From Solirubrobacter soli DSM 22325 (GTDB lineage: Bacteria > Actinomycetota > Thermoleophilia > Solirubrobacterales > Solirubrobacteraceae): a stretch of 64,000 nt of DNA. Location of the stretch: positions 44,454 to 108,453 of the forward strand of contig NZ_AUIK01000031.1 of the NCBI RefSeq assembly GCF_000423665.1. Direction: 5' to 3'. Of this stretch, positions 17,730 to 28,200 are shown in pieces; the stretch's first letter is position 1; every line of letters starts with the position of its first letter. Below the pieces are notes generated by a model, which was not told the origin of the DNA, did no database searches, and saw only the letters and a list, made by a program, of their open reading frames with translations. The position numbers and the translations under genes are program-made.

Positions 17730-20700
17730 CCGAACGCTTCGTGCTGCGGCGGTGCGGGCTGATCAGCCTGTTCCACTACGCCAACCAGGTGTTCGAGGCC
17801 GAGGACGGTCACCTGCTGCTGCGCGGCTCCAACGGGTCGGGCAAGTCGACCGCGATGGAGCTGATCGTCCCGCTGCTGTTCGACGGCAACCTCAACGCGT
17901 CGAACCTCTCGACGTCGGACGGTCAGCGGTCGATCGCCTACCACCTGTTGCTCGACGGGCTCTACCCGCGCCGGCTCGGCTACTCGTGGGCGCAGTTCTC
18001 GTTCGAGGATCGGTGGGTGACACTGGCGCTCGGCGTGCGGATGTCGCAGGACACGCGGCACGATCCGTGGTTCCTGGTCTGGGAGACCCCGGTGATGATC
18101 GACCCGCACGTCATGCTCGAGCACGACGGCGCGCCGATCGGGCGGCGCGACGCGGCGAAGCTGCCCGACGTCGAGCTCTACGACTCCGCCGAGGAGTACC
18201 GCGCGCGGGTGAACGGGCTGCTGTTCGGGTTCTCCGAGCGGCGTTACCTGGCGATGCTCAAGCTGATGCGGCGCTTGCGCTCCGCCCAGCTGGGCAAGTC
18301 GATCGACGTCGCGCAGACGACGCTGCTGCTCGAGCTGGCGCTGCCTGAGATCGATGCCGATCTCTTGAGCGGCGTCGGTGGGAAGCTGGACGAGCTGGAG
18401 TCGTTGCGGGTCGAGTTGGCGGCGCTGCGCGAGGGGGACGCCGCAGCGGGCGTGTTCGTGGGTCGGTATCGCGACTTCGCGCGTGGCGTGCTGGCGCGGG
18501 AGCTTGCTTCTGCCGACGACGCCGTGCGAGCGGCGCGGCGGGCGGCGAAGAAGGAGCTCGAGCTCGATGGGCTCCGGCACGTCGCCGAGGACGCGGTCAC
18601 CCGCGCCGAGCGGGACCTGATCGCGATCGGCGAGGAGACCGCGCGCACGCAGGGCGAGCTCGACGCACTGCGCGCCTCCGAGCGCTGGCAGGCGGTCGAG
18701 CAGGTCGACGCGGCGCGCAAGCAGGCATCCGACCAGCGCTCGCGTGCGGGGCGGGCGGAGGGACGTGCCGAGGAGCGACTCGCCGAGGTCGCGGAGGTGA
18801 CATCGGAGCTCAAGGCCGCCGCCGAGGAACTGGCGCGCGCCGACGCGGCCGTGACATCGGTGGGGGAGACGCTGGCGGACGCGTGCGCCCGCTCGGGGAT
18901 GGGTGACCTGCTCGAGCTGCCGGTGACGGCCGGCACGGTCGAGGTGCTCGACGGCGCCCGGCGGGTGCGGCGCGGCGCGCTCCGCGAGCTTGCTTCGCTG
19001 TCGGGTGCGGTGTCGCGCGCGGATGAGGCGGTCGCACGCTCGCATAGCGCCCTGGACGGGCTGGAGGGCGGCGAGCGCGAGCTGCGCGCCCGCCGTGATG
19101 AGCTCGAACTGGGGCGTGAGGCCGCCCAGGCCGCGCTGGTCGAAGCGGTCGAGTCGTGGGCGGACGGCGTGTCGGCGCTGACGCTGGAGGCGGGTGAGCG
19201 CGCGGCGCTGATCCGCCGCGCCGAGGACCTGACCGACCGCCGCCGCGACCTCGCGTCCGTCCTGGACGGCCCGACCCTGCGCGCGACCCGCGCGCTGGCG
19301 ATCGAGGAGGAGCAGGCTCGCGCGTCACGTTCTGAGGTCGAGTCGCAGGTCCGGCGGTTGACGGCCGAGCGCCGCGACCTCGCCGCGGCCAAGGACACGC
19401 CGCCGCAGGCCTCGTTGTGGCGCGACCCGTCGCAGCCCGGCAAGCCGCTCTGGCAGGTCTGTGACTTCGAGCCGTCGCTCGACGAGGCCGCGCGATCCGG
19501 ACTGGAGCGCGCGCTGGAGGCCGCGGGCCTGCTCGACGCGCGCATCGACGAGAAGGGCACCCTCCGCGCGGCGGTGGGCCACGTGCTCCTCTCCGCGCCC
19601 GACGCCGCTGCAGGCGGCTCCGCCGCTGCGCCCTCGCCGGCCGCCGCCGCCCGAACGCTCGCGGACGCGCTCTCCGGGCCCGCCAAGCTCGCGCCAGTTC
19701 TCTCCGCCATCGCGGTCGTCGATGCAGACGCGTGCGGCTCGCTCGCCGTCGGCCTCGACGGGTCGTTCTCGTTCGGCCCGCTGCGTGGGCGCGGCGCGGA
19801 CGGTCCCGCGCGGTTCATCGGCGCGGCCGCCCGCCAGGCCGCCCGCGAGCGGCGCATGCGCGACATCGACGCCGAGACCGCGGCGCTGCAGAGCGACATC
19901 GCGGCGATCGATGCCACCCTCGCCGAGCTCACCCGCCGCACGTCATCGCTCGAGGCCGAGCGCGCGACGCTCCCGACCAAAGAAGTCGAGGCGGCCGTCG
20001 AGGCGTGGGCGAGCTGGCGCGAGGCGGGCCGCGAGCTCGAGGCCTCCAAGGCTCGGCTCGCCACAGCGCGCGACGCCGCGAAGCAGGCGGCTGCCCAGCT
20101 CGCCGAAACCGAAGCCGCTCTTGCGCGGCACGCCGCCGACAACGGGTTGCCGAACTCGCCCCAGGGGCTCGACGACGCGCTGGAGAAGCTCGGCGACGCG
20201 CTGCCCGAGGCTCGCGCGCGGCTCCAGCAGCGCGAGCGCTGGGCCGCCACCCACGCCGAGCGCGAGGAACGCCATCGGCGCGTCGTCGCCCAGCACGAGG
20301 CCGCCGAGGAGGAGGCGGCCGCCGAGCGCCGTCAGGCCGAGCAGCTCGCCGCGTTCTCCGAGCGCCTGATCAGCGCGGCCGGCGCCGAGCGCGACGACGT
20401 CCTCGAGGACGCGAAGGCGCTCGATGCCGCGCTCGCCCAGCTCGCCCACCGCCGCGCGGAGCTCGACAAGGAGGCCCGCGCGGAGACCGGCAAGATGGAG
20501 CGGCTGCGCGCCGAGCGCGAGGCCGCGCAGGCGGACCTCGAACGCCGCCTGCGCCGGCAGGACCAGCACGTCGCCAAGCTCGCCGAGCTCGACCGGGCGG
20601 GGCTCGTCGCGCTCGCCCTCGACGTCGAGACCGCGCCGTGGGACGCGAAGCGCATCCAGGCCGTGTGGCGCGGATGCCAGCACGAGCTCGGCGCCGCCCC

Positions 20701-21685
20701 CGATGTCACCGCGAACGCGATCTACCGCGAGTTCGACGCGCTGCGGGCGACGCTCGACGCCTCACTCGGCGTCGAGGCCGTGCTCGAACCGGTGGGTGAG
20801 GTCCCGCTCGTCACCGCGGCCTACGGCGGCGAGCACGTCCCGATGGCGCAGGCCGCGGCGTCGTTGCACGAGGAGCTCGAGCGCCACGAGCACACGCTCG
20901 CCGGCCGCGAGCAGGACCTGTTCGAGGAGTTCCTGTTCGGGGACGTCGCCAACGAGCTGCGGGCGCGGATCGCCGACGCGGGGGAGATCGCCAAGGCCGC
21001 GTCGCAGAAGATCGCGGGCGTGCGCACCAGCTCCGGGATCGGCGTCGACCTGCAGTGGGAGCTGCGGCCGGACCTCGACGCCTCGGTGCGCGAGGTGATC
21101 GGCCTGCTGCGCAAGTCCGACCCGCGGGCGCTCCCATCGCATCACCGCGAGACGCTGATGGACTTCTTCCGCGACCGCCTGGCCGAGGCCCGCGCGGGCG
21201 AGCAGCAGGCGACGCTCGTCGAGCACCTGCAGCAGACGCTCGACTACCGCCAGTGGTTCCGGTTCCGGATCTTCCAGCTCCGCGACGGTGAGCGCTCCGA
21301 GCTCACCCGCCGCACCCACAGCCGCGACAGCGGCGGCGAGAAGTCGGTCACGCTGCACCTGCCGCTGCTGGCGGCCTACCACGCGCTGCTGACCGGCGCC
21401 CAGCCCCACGCGCCGCGCCTGGTAGCGCTCGACGAGGCGTTCGCCGGCATCGACCGCTCCGGCCAGCAACAGCTCCTCGAGGTCCTCGACGACAAGTTCG
21501 ACATGGACTTCATGCTCACCTCGGAGAAGCTCTGGTGCTTCGAGCCGCAGGTCCACCGGCTCGGCGTCTACCAGCTGCGCCGCTTCGAGGGCGCGCCCGT
21601 CGCCGCGGTCCACTGGCGCTGGTGGGGTGACGAGCGGCGCAAGGAGATGGTCGGCGCCGACGCGGCGCGGAGCACAGCGGACTAG
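17726..21685 (+). CDS. jetC: Wadjet type II JetC-like SMC ATPase (TIGR02680 family)
   Basis: A 1319-residue SMC/SbcC-type ATPase of the TIGR02680 family. Walker A GSNGSGKS lies at residues 34-41. Two long Ala/Glu/Arg-rich coiled-coil arms (about 235-560 and 700-1000) flank a hinge region around 580-690. The C-terminal half-head has a signature-like SGGEKS at 1202-1207 and Walker B LVALDEAF with Asp1236-Glu1237. JetC dimers extrude DNA loops; in complete Wadjet this lets JetD cut small circles. The GTG start overlaps the jetB stop. The expected jetD (DUF2399, Toprim-like) is not downstream: the next genes are a small membrane protein and recC. The complex may therefore act as a condensin of MksBEF type, or use a nuclease encoded elsewhere. 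Confidence 0.88.
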   Translation: MTERFVLRRCGLISLFHYANQVFEAEDGHLLLRGSNGSGKSTAMELIVPLLFDGNLNASNLSTSDGQRSIAYHLLLDGLYPRRLGYSWAQFSFEDRWVTLALGVRMSQDTRHDPWFLVWETPVMIDPHVMLEHDGAPIGRRDAAKLPDVELYDSAEEYRARVNGLLFGFSERRYLAMLKLMRRLRSAQLGKSIDVAQTTLLLELALPEIDADLLSGVGGKLDELESLRVELAALREGDAAAGVFVGRYRDFARGVLARELASADDAVRAARRAAKKELELDGLRHVAEDAVTRAERDLIAIGEETARTQGELDALRASERWQAVEQVDAARKQASDQRSRAGRAEGRAEERLAEVAEVTSELKAAAEELARADAAVTSVGETLADACARSGMGDLLELPVTAGTVEVLDGARRVRRGALRELASLSGAVSRADEAVARSHSALDGLEGGERELRARRDELELGREAAQAALVEAVESWADGVSALTLEAGERAALIRRAEDLTDRRRDLASVLDGPTLRATRALAIEEEQARASRSEVESQVRRLTAERRDLAAAKDTPPQASLWRDPSQPGKPLWQVCDFEPSLDEAARSGLERALEAAGLLDARIDEKGTLRAAVGHVLLSAPDAAAGGSAAAPSPAAAARTLADALSGPAKLAPVLSAIAVVDADACGSLAVGLDGSFSFGPLRGRGADGPARFIGAAARQAARERRMRDIDAETAALQSDIAAIDATLAELTRRTSSLEAERATLPTKEVEAAVEAWASWREAGRELEASKARLATARDAAKQAAAQLAETEAALARHAADNGLPNSPQGLDDALEKLGDALPEARARLQQRERWAATHAEREERHRRVVAQHEAAEEEAAAERRQAEQLAAFSERLISAAGAERDDVLEDAKALDAALAQLAHRRAELDKEARAETGKMERLRAEREAAQADLERRLRRQDQHVAKLAELDRAGLVALALDVETAPWDAKRIQAVWRGCQHELGAAPDVTANAIYREFDALRATLDASLGVEAVLEPVGEVPLVTAAYGGEHVPMAQAAASLHEELERHEHTLAGREQDLFEEFLFGDVANELRARIADAGEIAKAASQKIAGVRTSSGIGVDLQWELRPDLDASVREVIGLLRKSDPRALPSHHRETLMDFFRDRLAEARAGEQQATLVEHLQQTLDYRQWFRFRIFQLRDGERSELTRRTHSRDSGGEKSVTLHLPLLAAYHALLTGAQPHAPRLVALDEAFAGIDRSGQQQLLEVLDDKFDMDFMLTSEKLWCFEPQVHRLGVYQLRRFEGAPVAAVHWRWWGDERRKEMVGADAARSTAD

Positions 21686-21757
21686 GGGGGAGCGAGAACG
21701 CGCGGCCGTGCCCTACAAGGAGGTGTGCGACCGATCGCCACAGTACCTTCGGAGGCC

Positions 21758-22081
21758 GTGACCGCGCGCTCGATCGCCCTGTTCATCGCTGCCGCGTTCG
21801 CGGAGATCGGCGGCGCCTACCTCGTCTGGCGCGGGATCAAGGACGACAAGGGGCTCGTGTTCGTGGCGCTGGGCGCGATGGCGCTGACGCTCTACGGCGT
21901 CATCGCCGCGCTGCAGCCCTCGCACGAGTTCGGGCGGGTACTAGCCGCCTACGGGGGCGTGTTCATCGTCGGCTCGCTGCTGTGGGGCGTCGTATTCGAC
22001 GACTTCCACCCCGACCGCGCGGACATCGTCGGCGCCCTCGTCTGCCTGACCGGCGTCGGCATCATCATGTACGCGCGCTGA
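21758..22081 (+). CDS. YnfA/UPF0060-family small membrane protein
   Basis: A 107-residue protein with four transmembrane helices, the length and pattern of the UPF0060 (YnfA) family, distantly related to small multidrug-resistance transporters. Visible landmarks are the N-terminal LFIAAAFAEIGGAYLVW helix with its conserved glutamate, the GRVLAAYGGVFIVGSLLW helix and the final GALVCLTGVGIIMY helix. The GTG at 21758 is chosen over one at 21725 because it gives the usual N-terminus, and TACCTT lies 8 nt upstream. It sits 2 bp before the recC GTG, so it heads the recCBD transcription unit. Substrate unknown. Confidence 0.82.
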   Translation: MTARSIALFIAAAFAEIGGAYLVWRGIKDDKGLVFVALGAMALTLYGVIAALQPSHEFGRVLAAYGGVFIVGSLLWGVVFDDFHPDRADIVGALVCLTGVGIIMYAR

Positions 22082-22083
22082 CG

Positions 22084-25000
22084 GTGCTGCACGTTCATCG
22101 ATCCGACCGCGCCGACGGCCTCGTCGAGGCCCTGAGCGCCCTGCTCGCCGAGCCCCCCGCGGACCCGTTCGCGCCCGAGCTCATCTCCGTCCCCACCCGC
22201 GGGATGGAGCGCTGGCTCACGCAGCGCCTGTCAGTCGGGCTGGGGATCTGCGCCAACGTCGAGTTCCCGTTCCCGCGCCGGCTGACCGGGGACGCGGTGG
22301 CGGCCGCGTCGGGAATCGACCCGGAGACCGATCCGTGGTTGCCGGAGCGGCTCGTCTGGCCGCTGCTGGAGATCGTCGACGCCGCGCGCGAGGAGGAGTG
22401 GCTCGCGCCGCACCTGCCGGACGACCAGACGCGGCGCTTCGCGGCCGTGCGCCACCTCGCGCAGCTCTTCGACCGCTACGCGCTGCACCGGCCGGAGGTC
22501 TTCGCGGGCTGGCAGGGCGAGCTCTGGAACCGGCTCGTCGAGCGGATCGACGTCCCGGACCCGGCGACGCGGGCGGAGGCGGCGTGCGCGCGGCTGCTCG
22601 TCTCTCCAGAGCTCACCGACTTGCCGGAACGCTTCTCGCTGTTCGGCCTCACGCGCCTCCCGGCCGGTCAGCTGCGGGTGCTGCGCGCGCTGGCCGAGCA
22701 CCGCGCCGTGCATCTCTTCCTCCTGCACCCGTCGCCGGCGCTATGGGAGAAGCTCGTCGGCTTCACCGCCACGGTCCGCGCTCAGGATCCGACCGCGCGG
22801 ATGCCCGTCAACCGCCTGCTCGCGTCGTGGGGGCAGGACTCGCGGGAGCTGCAGCTCGTGCTCGGGCCGGACGTCGTCGCGCACGAGCACCCGGTCGCAC
22901 ACCCGTCCGGCACGATGCTCGCCCGCGTCCAGGCCTCGGTGCGCGAGGATCTCCCGCCGGAGCCGGGAGAGGCCGACGGCAGCATCGCGGTCCACGCGTG
23001 CCACGGCCGCGCGCGCCAGGTCGAGGTCATCCGCGACGCGATCCTGCACCTGCTCGCTCAGGACCCCACGCTCGAGCCGCGCGACGTGATCGTGATGTGC
23101 CCGGACATCGAGACGTTCGCGCCGCTGATCCAGGCGGCGTTCGGGGCGGGTGACGAGGAGGAGGGGACGGATCGGCTGCCCGACGTGCGCGTGCGGCTCG
23201 CCGACCGCTCGCTGCGCCAGACCAACCCGGTGCTCGGCGTCGTCTCGCGGCTGCTCGAGCTCGCCTCGCAACGGCTGACCGCGTCGCAGGTGATCGCGCT
23301 GGCCGACACCGAGCCCGTGCGCCGCCGGTTCCGCCTCGACGACGACGCGCTCGCCCGCCTCGAGGAGTGGGTGAGCGAGAGCGGGATCCGGTGGGGGTTG
23401 GACGCCTCGCATCGAGCGCCGTTCAAGCTCTCGTCCCTGGGCGCGGGCACGTGGCGGGCAGGTCTCGATCGCCTCCTGGTCGGCGTGACGATGAACGAGG
23501 ACGAGCGGCGGCTGTTCGAAGGGGTCCTGCCGCTGGACGATGTCGAGAGCGGCGCGATCGACCTCGCCGGGCGGCTCGCGGAGCTGATCGACCGGCTCGA
23601 CGGCGTCGTGGACTCGCTGCGCGGGCCGTTGTCGGTGCCGCAGTGGGCTCTCGCCCTGGCCGCGGCCGCCGACGCGCTGACCGTGGGCGACGAGCCGTGG
23701 CAGCGCGCGGAGCTCCAGCGCCTGCTCAACGACGTCGTCGACGAGGCGTCCGGGCACGAGGCGATCCTGGAGCTGGACGAGATCCGGGCGCTGCTGGCCG
23801 AGCGCTTAATGGGCCGCCCGACGCGGGCGAACTTCCGCACCGGCCACCTGACGATCTGCACGCTCGTGCCGATGCGCTCGGTCCCGCATCGCGTCGTCTG
23901 CCTGCTCGGCCTCGACGACGGCACGTTCCCGCGGCGCGCTCCGCGCGACGGGGACGATCTGTTGTTGAGGGAACCGCACGTAGGTGAGCGCGACGCCCGC
24001 ACCGAGGACCGTCAGCTGCTCCTCGACGCGCTGATGGCGGCCACCGACCGGCTGATCATCACCTACACCGGCAATGACGAGCGGACCAACGTCGCGCGCC
24101 CCCCGGCCGTCCCGGTCGGGGAGTTGCTCGACATCGTCGGCCGGGAGGTGGTGAAGCAGCATCCGCTGCAGCCGTTCGACCCGCGCAACTTCACCGGCTG
24201 GAGCTTCGACCGCGTGATGCTCGAAGGCGCGCGTGCGCTCGCGGGGGTGCGGGTGGCACCGCGTGCGTTCCTGCCGGCGCCGCTCCCCGCTCGCCCGCTG
24301 GCACCGTTGGAGCTCGCCGACCTGGTGCGGTTCGTCGAGCACCCGGTGCGCGCGTTCCTGCGCCAGCGGCTGGGGATCAGCGTCGGCGACTTCTCCGACG
24401 AGGTCGCCGACGCACTGCCGGTCGAGCTCGACGCGCTGGAGAAGTGGGGCGTCGGGCAGCGGTTGTTGGATGCGCTGATCGCCGGCACGGACGGTCGCGC
24501 CGCGATCCGCGCCGAGATCGCGGCCGGCAAGCTCCCCCCGGGACAGCTCGGGTATCCGGTCGTGCAGGCGATCTGGCAGAGCGTGGACGAGATCGCCGCG
24601 CAGGCGCGCTCGCTGGTCCCGGGAGAGGCGGGGTCGGCGGACGTCAAGGTCGACGTCGCGGGGCGGCGGCTCACCGGTACGGTGCCCGGCGTCCGCGGGG
24701 AGCTGTTGACGACGATCACGTACTCGAAGGTGAACCCCCGGCACCGGCTGGCGGCTTGGGTGCGGTTGCTGGCGCTGTGCGCCGGCGGCGGGTCCTACTC
24801 GGCGGTGACGATCGGGCGGGCGAGCGGGGCGCACGGGCGCGTGACGGTCGCGCGGGTGCCGGGCGTGTCGCGCGCCGATGCCGTTGCCGCGTTGTCGGTG
24901 CTGATCGACCTCTACGACCGCGGGATGCGCGAGCCGCTCCCGCTGTACTGCCGCACGTCCGCCGCGTTCGCCGCGGGTGGCAACGCGCGCGGGGAGTGGG

Positions 25001-25200
25001 AGTCCGACCGGTTCCCGAAGGAGGACCGCGACGCCGAGCACGAGCTGGTGCTGGGCCCGGGGGTCTCGTACGCGTCGTTGCTGGAGCCGGAGCCGCGTGG
25101 CGATGAGCGGTGGGACCCCGTCGAGCGGACCCGGTTCGGGCAGTTCGCTCTGCGCTTGTGGAGCGGGCTGCTGGCGGTCGAGGTGCTGGGCGAGGCATGA
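22084..25200 (+). CDS. recC: RecBCD enzyme subunit RecC
   Basis: A 1038-residue protein matching RecC, the Chi-recognition and DNA-splitting subunit of the RecBCD helicase-nuclease, which repairs double-strand breaks and degrades foreign linear DNA. The N-terminal segment SVPTRGMERWLTQRLSVGLG and the later RVVCLLGLDDGTFPRR box are typical. The inactive nuclease-like domain lies at the C-terminus. The GTG start at 22084 is the first in-frame codon after the YnfA-like stop; there is no upstream ATG that avoids overlap. Its stop overlaps recB (ATGA). The order recC-recB-recD is usual in actinobacteria. Confidence 0.92.
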   Translation: MLHVHRSDRADGLVEALSALLAEPPADPFAPELISVPTRGMERWLTQRLSVGLGICANVEFPFPRRLTGDAVAAASGIDPETDPWLPERLVWPLLEIVDAAREEEWLAPHLPDDQTRRFAAVRHLAQLFDRYALHRPEVFAGWQGELWNRLVERIDVPDPATRAEAACARLLVSPELTDLPERFSLFGLTRLPAGQLRVLRALAEHRAVHLFLLHPSPALWEKLVGFTATVRAQDPTARMPVNRLLASWGQDSRELQLVLGPDVVAHEHPVAHPSGTMLARVQASVREDLPPEPGEADGSIAVHACHGRARQVEVIRDAILHLLAQDPTLEPRDVIVMCPDIETFAPLIQAAFGAGDEEEGTDRLPDVRVRLADRSLRQTNPVLGVVSRLLELASQRLTASQVIALADTEPVRRRFRLDDDALARLEEWVSESGIRWGLDASHRAPFKLSSLGAGTWRAGLDRLLVGVTMNEDERRLFEGVLPLDDVESGAIDLAGRLAELIDRLDGVVDSLRGPLSVPQWALALAAAADALTVGDEPWQRAELQRLLNDVVDEASGHEAILELDEIRALLAERLMGRPTRANFRTGHLTICTLVPMRSVPHRVVCLLGLDDGTFPRRAPRDGDDLLLREPHVGERDARTEDRQLLLDALMAATDRLIITYTGNDERTNVARPPAVPVGELLDIVGREVVKQHPLQPFDPRNFTGWSFDRVMLEGARALAGVRVAPRAFLPAPLPARPLAPLELADLVRFVEHPVRAFLRQRLGISVGDFSDEVADALPVELDALEKWGVGQRLLDALIAGTDGRAAIRAEIAAGKLPPGQLGYPVVQAIWQSVDEIAAQARSLVPGEAGSADVKVDVAGRRLTGTVPGVRGELLTTITYSKVNPRHRLAAWVRLLALCAGGGSYSAVTIGRASGAHGRVTVARVPGVSRADAVAALSVLIDLYDRGMREPLPLYCRTSAAFAAGGNARGEWESDRFPKEDRDAEHELVLGPGVSYASLLEPEPRGDERWDPVERTRFGQFALRLWSGLLAVEVLGEA

Positions 25201-28200
25201 GTCGCGCGTTCGACATCTGCGGCCCGCTGCCGACCGGCATCACCGTGCTCGAGGCGAGCGCGGGGACGGGCAAGACGTACACGATCGCCGGGCTCGCGGC
25301 GCGCTACGTCGCCGAGGGGACGCCGCTCGATCAGCTGTTGCTGGTCACGTTCACGCGGATGGCGACCGGCGAGCTGCGCGACCGCGTGCGCGAGCGGCTC
25401 GTCACTGCCGAGCGGGAGCTGGGGCTGGGTGTCGCGTCCGACGATGTCGTTTCGTTCTTGCTGGACGCTCCGTCGGATGTCGTCGCGGAGCGGCGCGCCC
25501 GGCTCCTGCGGGCGTTGGCGGACTTCGACTCGGCAACGATCGCCACCACCCACGGGTTCTGCCAGGAGGTGTTGAGTGGCATCGGCGTCGCGGGTGACAT
25601 GGAGCCCGACGCCGAGGTGGTCGAGGACGTCGGCGATCTGCTGGGCGAGGTCGTCGACGACCTCTACGTGCGCAAGTACATGGACGCCGGAGACCCGCAG
25701 ATCACTCGCGCCGAGGCGATGCAGATCGCGCGCGAGGTCGTCGAGAACCCAGGCTCGCCGATCGAGCCGCGGGACGCGGGCGGGGACAGCCTGCCCGCGT
25801 TGCGCGCGCGGCTGGCGGGGAGCGTGCGGGTCGAGCTCGACCGCCGCAAGCGCGCCCTGTCGGTGATCACCTATGACGACCTGCTGACGCGCCTCCGGGA
25901 CGAGCTCGCCGGCCGCCGCGGGTCCCTGTCCGTCGCGCGCCTACAGGACCGCTACCGCGTCGTGCTGGTCGACGAGTTCCAGGACACCGACCCGATCCAG
26001 TGGGAGATCCTCCAGCGCGCCTTCGGCGGCGGAGGAGTGACATTGGTGCTGATCGGCGACCCGAAACAGGCGATCTACGCCTTCCGCGGCGCCGACGTCT
26101 ACTCCTACCTCGAGGCCAAGCAGGCCTCCGGCGAGACCGCGACCCTCGAACTCAACCGCCGCTCCGACCAGGCCCTGATCGACGCCTACGACGCCATGTT
26201 CGGCGGCGCCAAGCTCGGCCACCCGGACATCGTCTACGGCCACGTCCGCGCCGCCGGCGCGCGCGACCCGTTCCCCATACCCGGCGCCCCGCTGCGCGTG
26301 CGTGTCGTCGACCGCGCCGACCCCGCGATCGAGAAGACCCGCCAGGGCTACGCGGGCCTGAACTCCGCCCGCCAGTTCGTGGCCAAGGACCTCGCCGCCG
26401 ACCTCGTCCGCGTCCTCTCCGGCGTCGCCGCCGCCCCTGACGGATCCGCTTCGCCCGGCGGGCCCGTCTCGCCCGGCGGGTCCGTCTCGCCCGGCGGCCC
26501 CGCTTCGTCCGGCGGCCCCACCGCGCCCGCTGCGCCATCCATCAAGCCCGGCGATATCGCGGTCCTCGTCCGCTACAACCGCCACGCCGTCGCGGTCCGC
26601 GACGCGCTCGACGACGTCGGCATCCCGTCGGTCATCAACGGCGCGGGGAGCGTCTTCGCCACCCCCGCCGCGCGCGAGTGGCTGCGGCTGCTCGAGGCGC
26701 TCGAGCGTCCCGCCTCGCCCGTCCGCGCCCGCGCGGCGACGATGACGTCGTTCCTCGGCTGGACCGCCGAGCAGATCGCTTCGGCCGACGACGCGGCGTG
26801 GGAGGAGGTCCACCGCCGCCTCCACGCGTGGGCGGCGGTGCTGCGCCGCCGCGGCCTCGCGTCCCTGATCGAGACGATCACCCTCGTCGAGCGCCTCCCG
26901 GGCCGCGTGCTCGGCGTCGTCGACGGCGAGCGTCGCCTGACCGACCTACGCCACGTCGGCCAGCTGCTGCACGGCGCGTCGGCGGCCGAGAAGCTCGGAG
27001 TCGCCGCACTGGCCGTGTGGCTGCGCCAGCGGATCGCGACCGCCGAGACCGAAGGCGACGAGGAACGCTCCCGCCGCCTGGAGTCCGACGCCGCCGCCGT
27101 TCAGGTGCTGACGATCCACCGCTCGAAGGGCCTCGAGTTCCCGGTCGTCTACGTCCCCTACCTCTGGGAACCGACCTGGGTCGACGACAAGCCCGTCCCG
27201 ATCGTCTACCACGATCGCGCGGCCGGCTTCCGCCGAACGATCGACGTCGGCCTCGCCGGCAGCGACTACAAGCGCCACAAGGACTGGTACATCGAGGAGC
27301 AGCGCGGGGAGGACCTCCGTCTCGCCTACGTCGCCCTGACCCGCGCCCGTCACCAGGCCGTCCTCTGGTGGGCCGCCTCCTGGAACTCCAAGGACTCCGC
27401 GCTGTCGCGACTGCTGTTCGCCCGCGACGGCGAGGGGAACGTCGCGCCCAGCGGCCCGCGCCCCCCGTCCGACGAGGCCGCGATCGCCCGCTTCCGCGAG
27501 CTCGCAGGCGCGGCCCCGGGCTGCGTCAGCGTCGAACCCACCACCCGCCTCGGCCTCCCGGTCGCCTGGTCCGGCCCACCTCGCGACGCCACGACCCTCA
27601 CCGCCGCCGTCTTCGACCGCACCCTCGACCGCGACTGGCGCCGCACCTCCTACAGCGACATCACCGCCGCCGCCCACGAGGCCCGCGTCTCCAGCGAACC
27701 GGAAGAGGCGACCGTCACCGACGAGCCCGACGACGACGACCGCCCGTCAACCCTCCCGCCCTTCGCCGCCCCACCCGCGACGTCGCCCGCCGCGGCCGAC
27801 GGTCCACCCGCGCCGGCGGCTTCGCAGCCCGCCGCCGCGGCGCGCCCGCCCGCTTCTTCGCCGCCCGACGGCGACGCTCCGCCCGCGTCTTCGCCGCCCG
27901 CCGGCGACGCTCCACCCGCGTCTTCGCCGCCCGACGGCGACGCTCCGCCCGCGTCTTCACCGCCCGCCGACGGCGACGCTCCGCCCGCGTCTTCGCCGCC
28001 CGCCGACGGCGACGCTCCGCCCGCGTCTTCGCTGCCCGCCGGCGACGCTCCGCCCGCGTCTTCGCCGCCCGCCGACGACGGCGCGCTCTCCCTCTTCTCC
28101 CTCGACGACCCGCCCTCGCCGCCCGCGCGCGACGACCCGTCTCGCGCCCGCGACGACTCGCCGATCCCCGCCGTCCCGCCCGCCCCGCGCGACGATGCCG

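Noticed and set aside
18244..20250. 668-codon minus-strand frame opposite the JetC coiled coil
   Set aside because: It is Ser/Arg/Ala-rich without any domain and mirrors the Ala/Glu/Arg coiled coil of JetC.
21686..22083. Possible remnant of jetD after jetC
   Set aside because: The interval holds only a complete YnfA-like gene with four membrane helices; no Toprim-like motif or fragment was seen in any frame.
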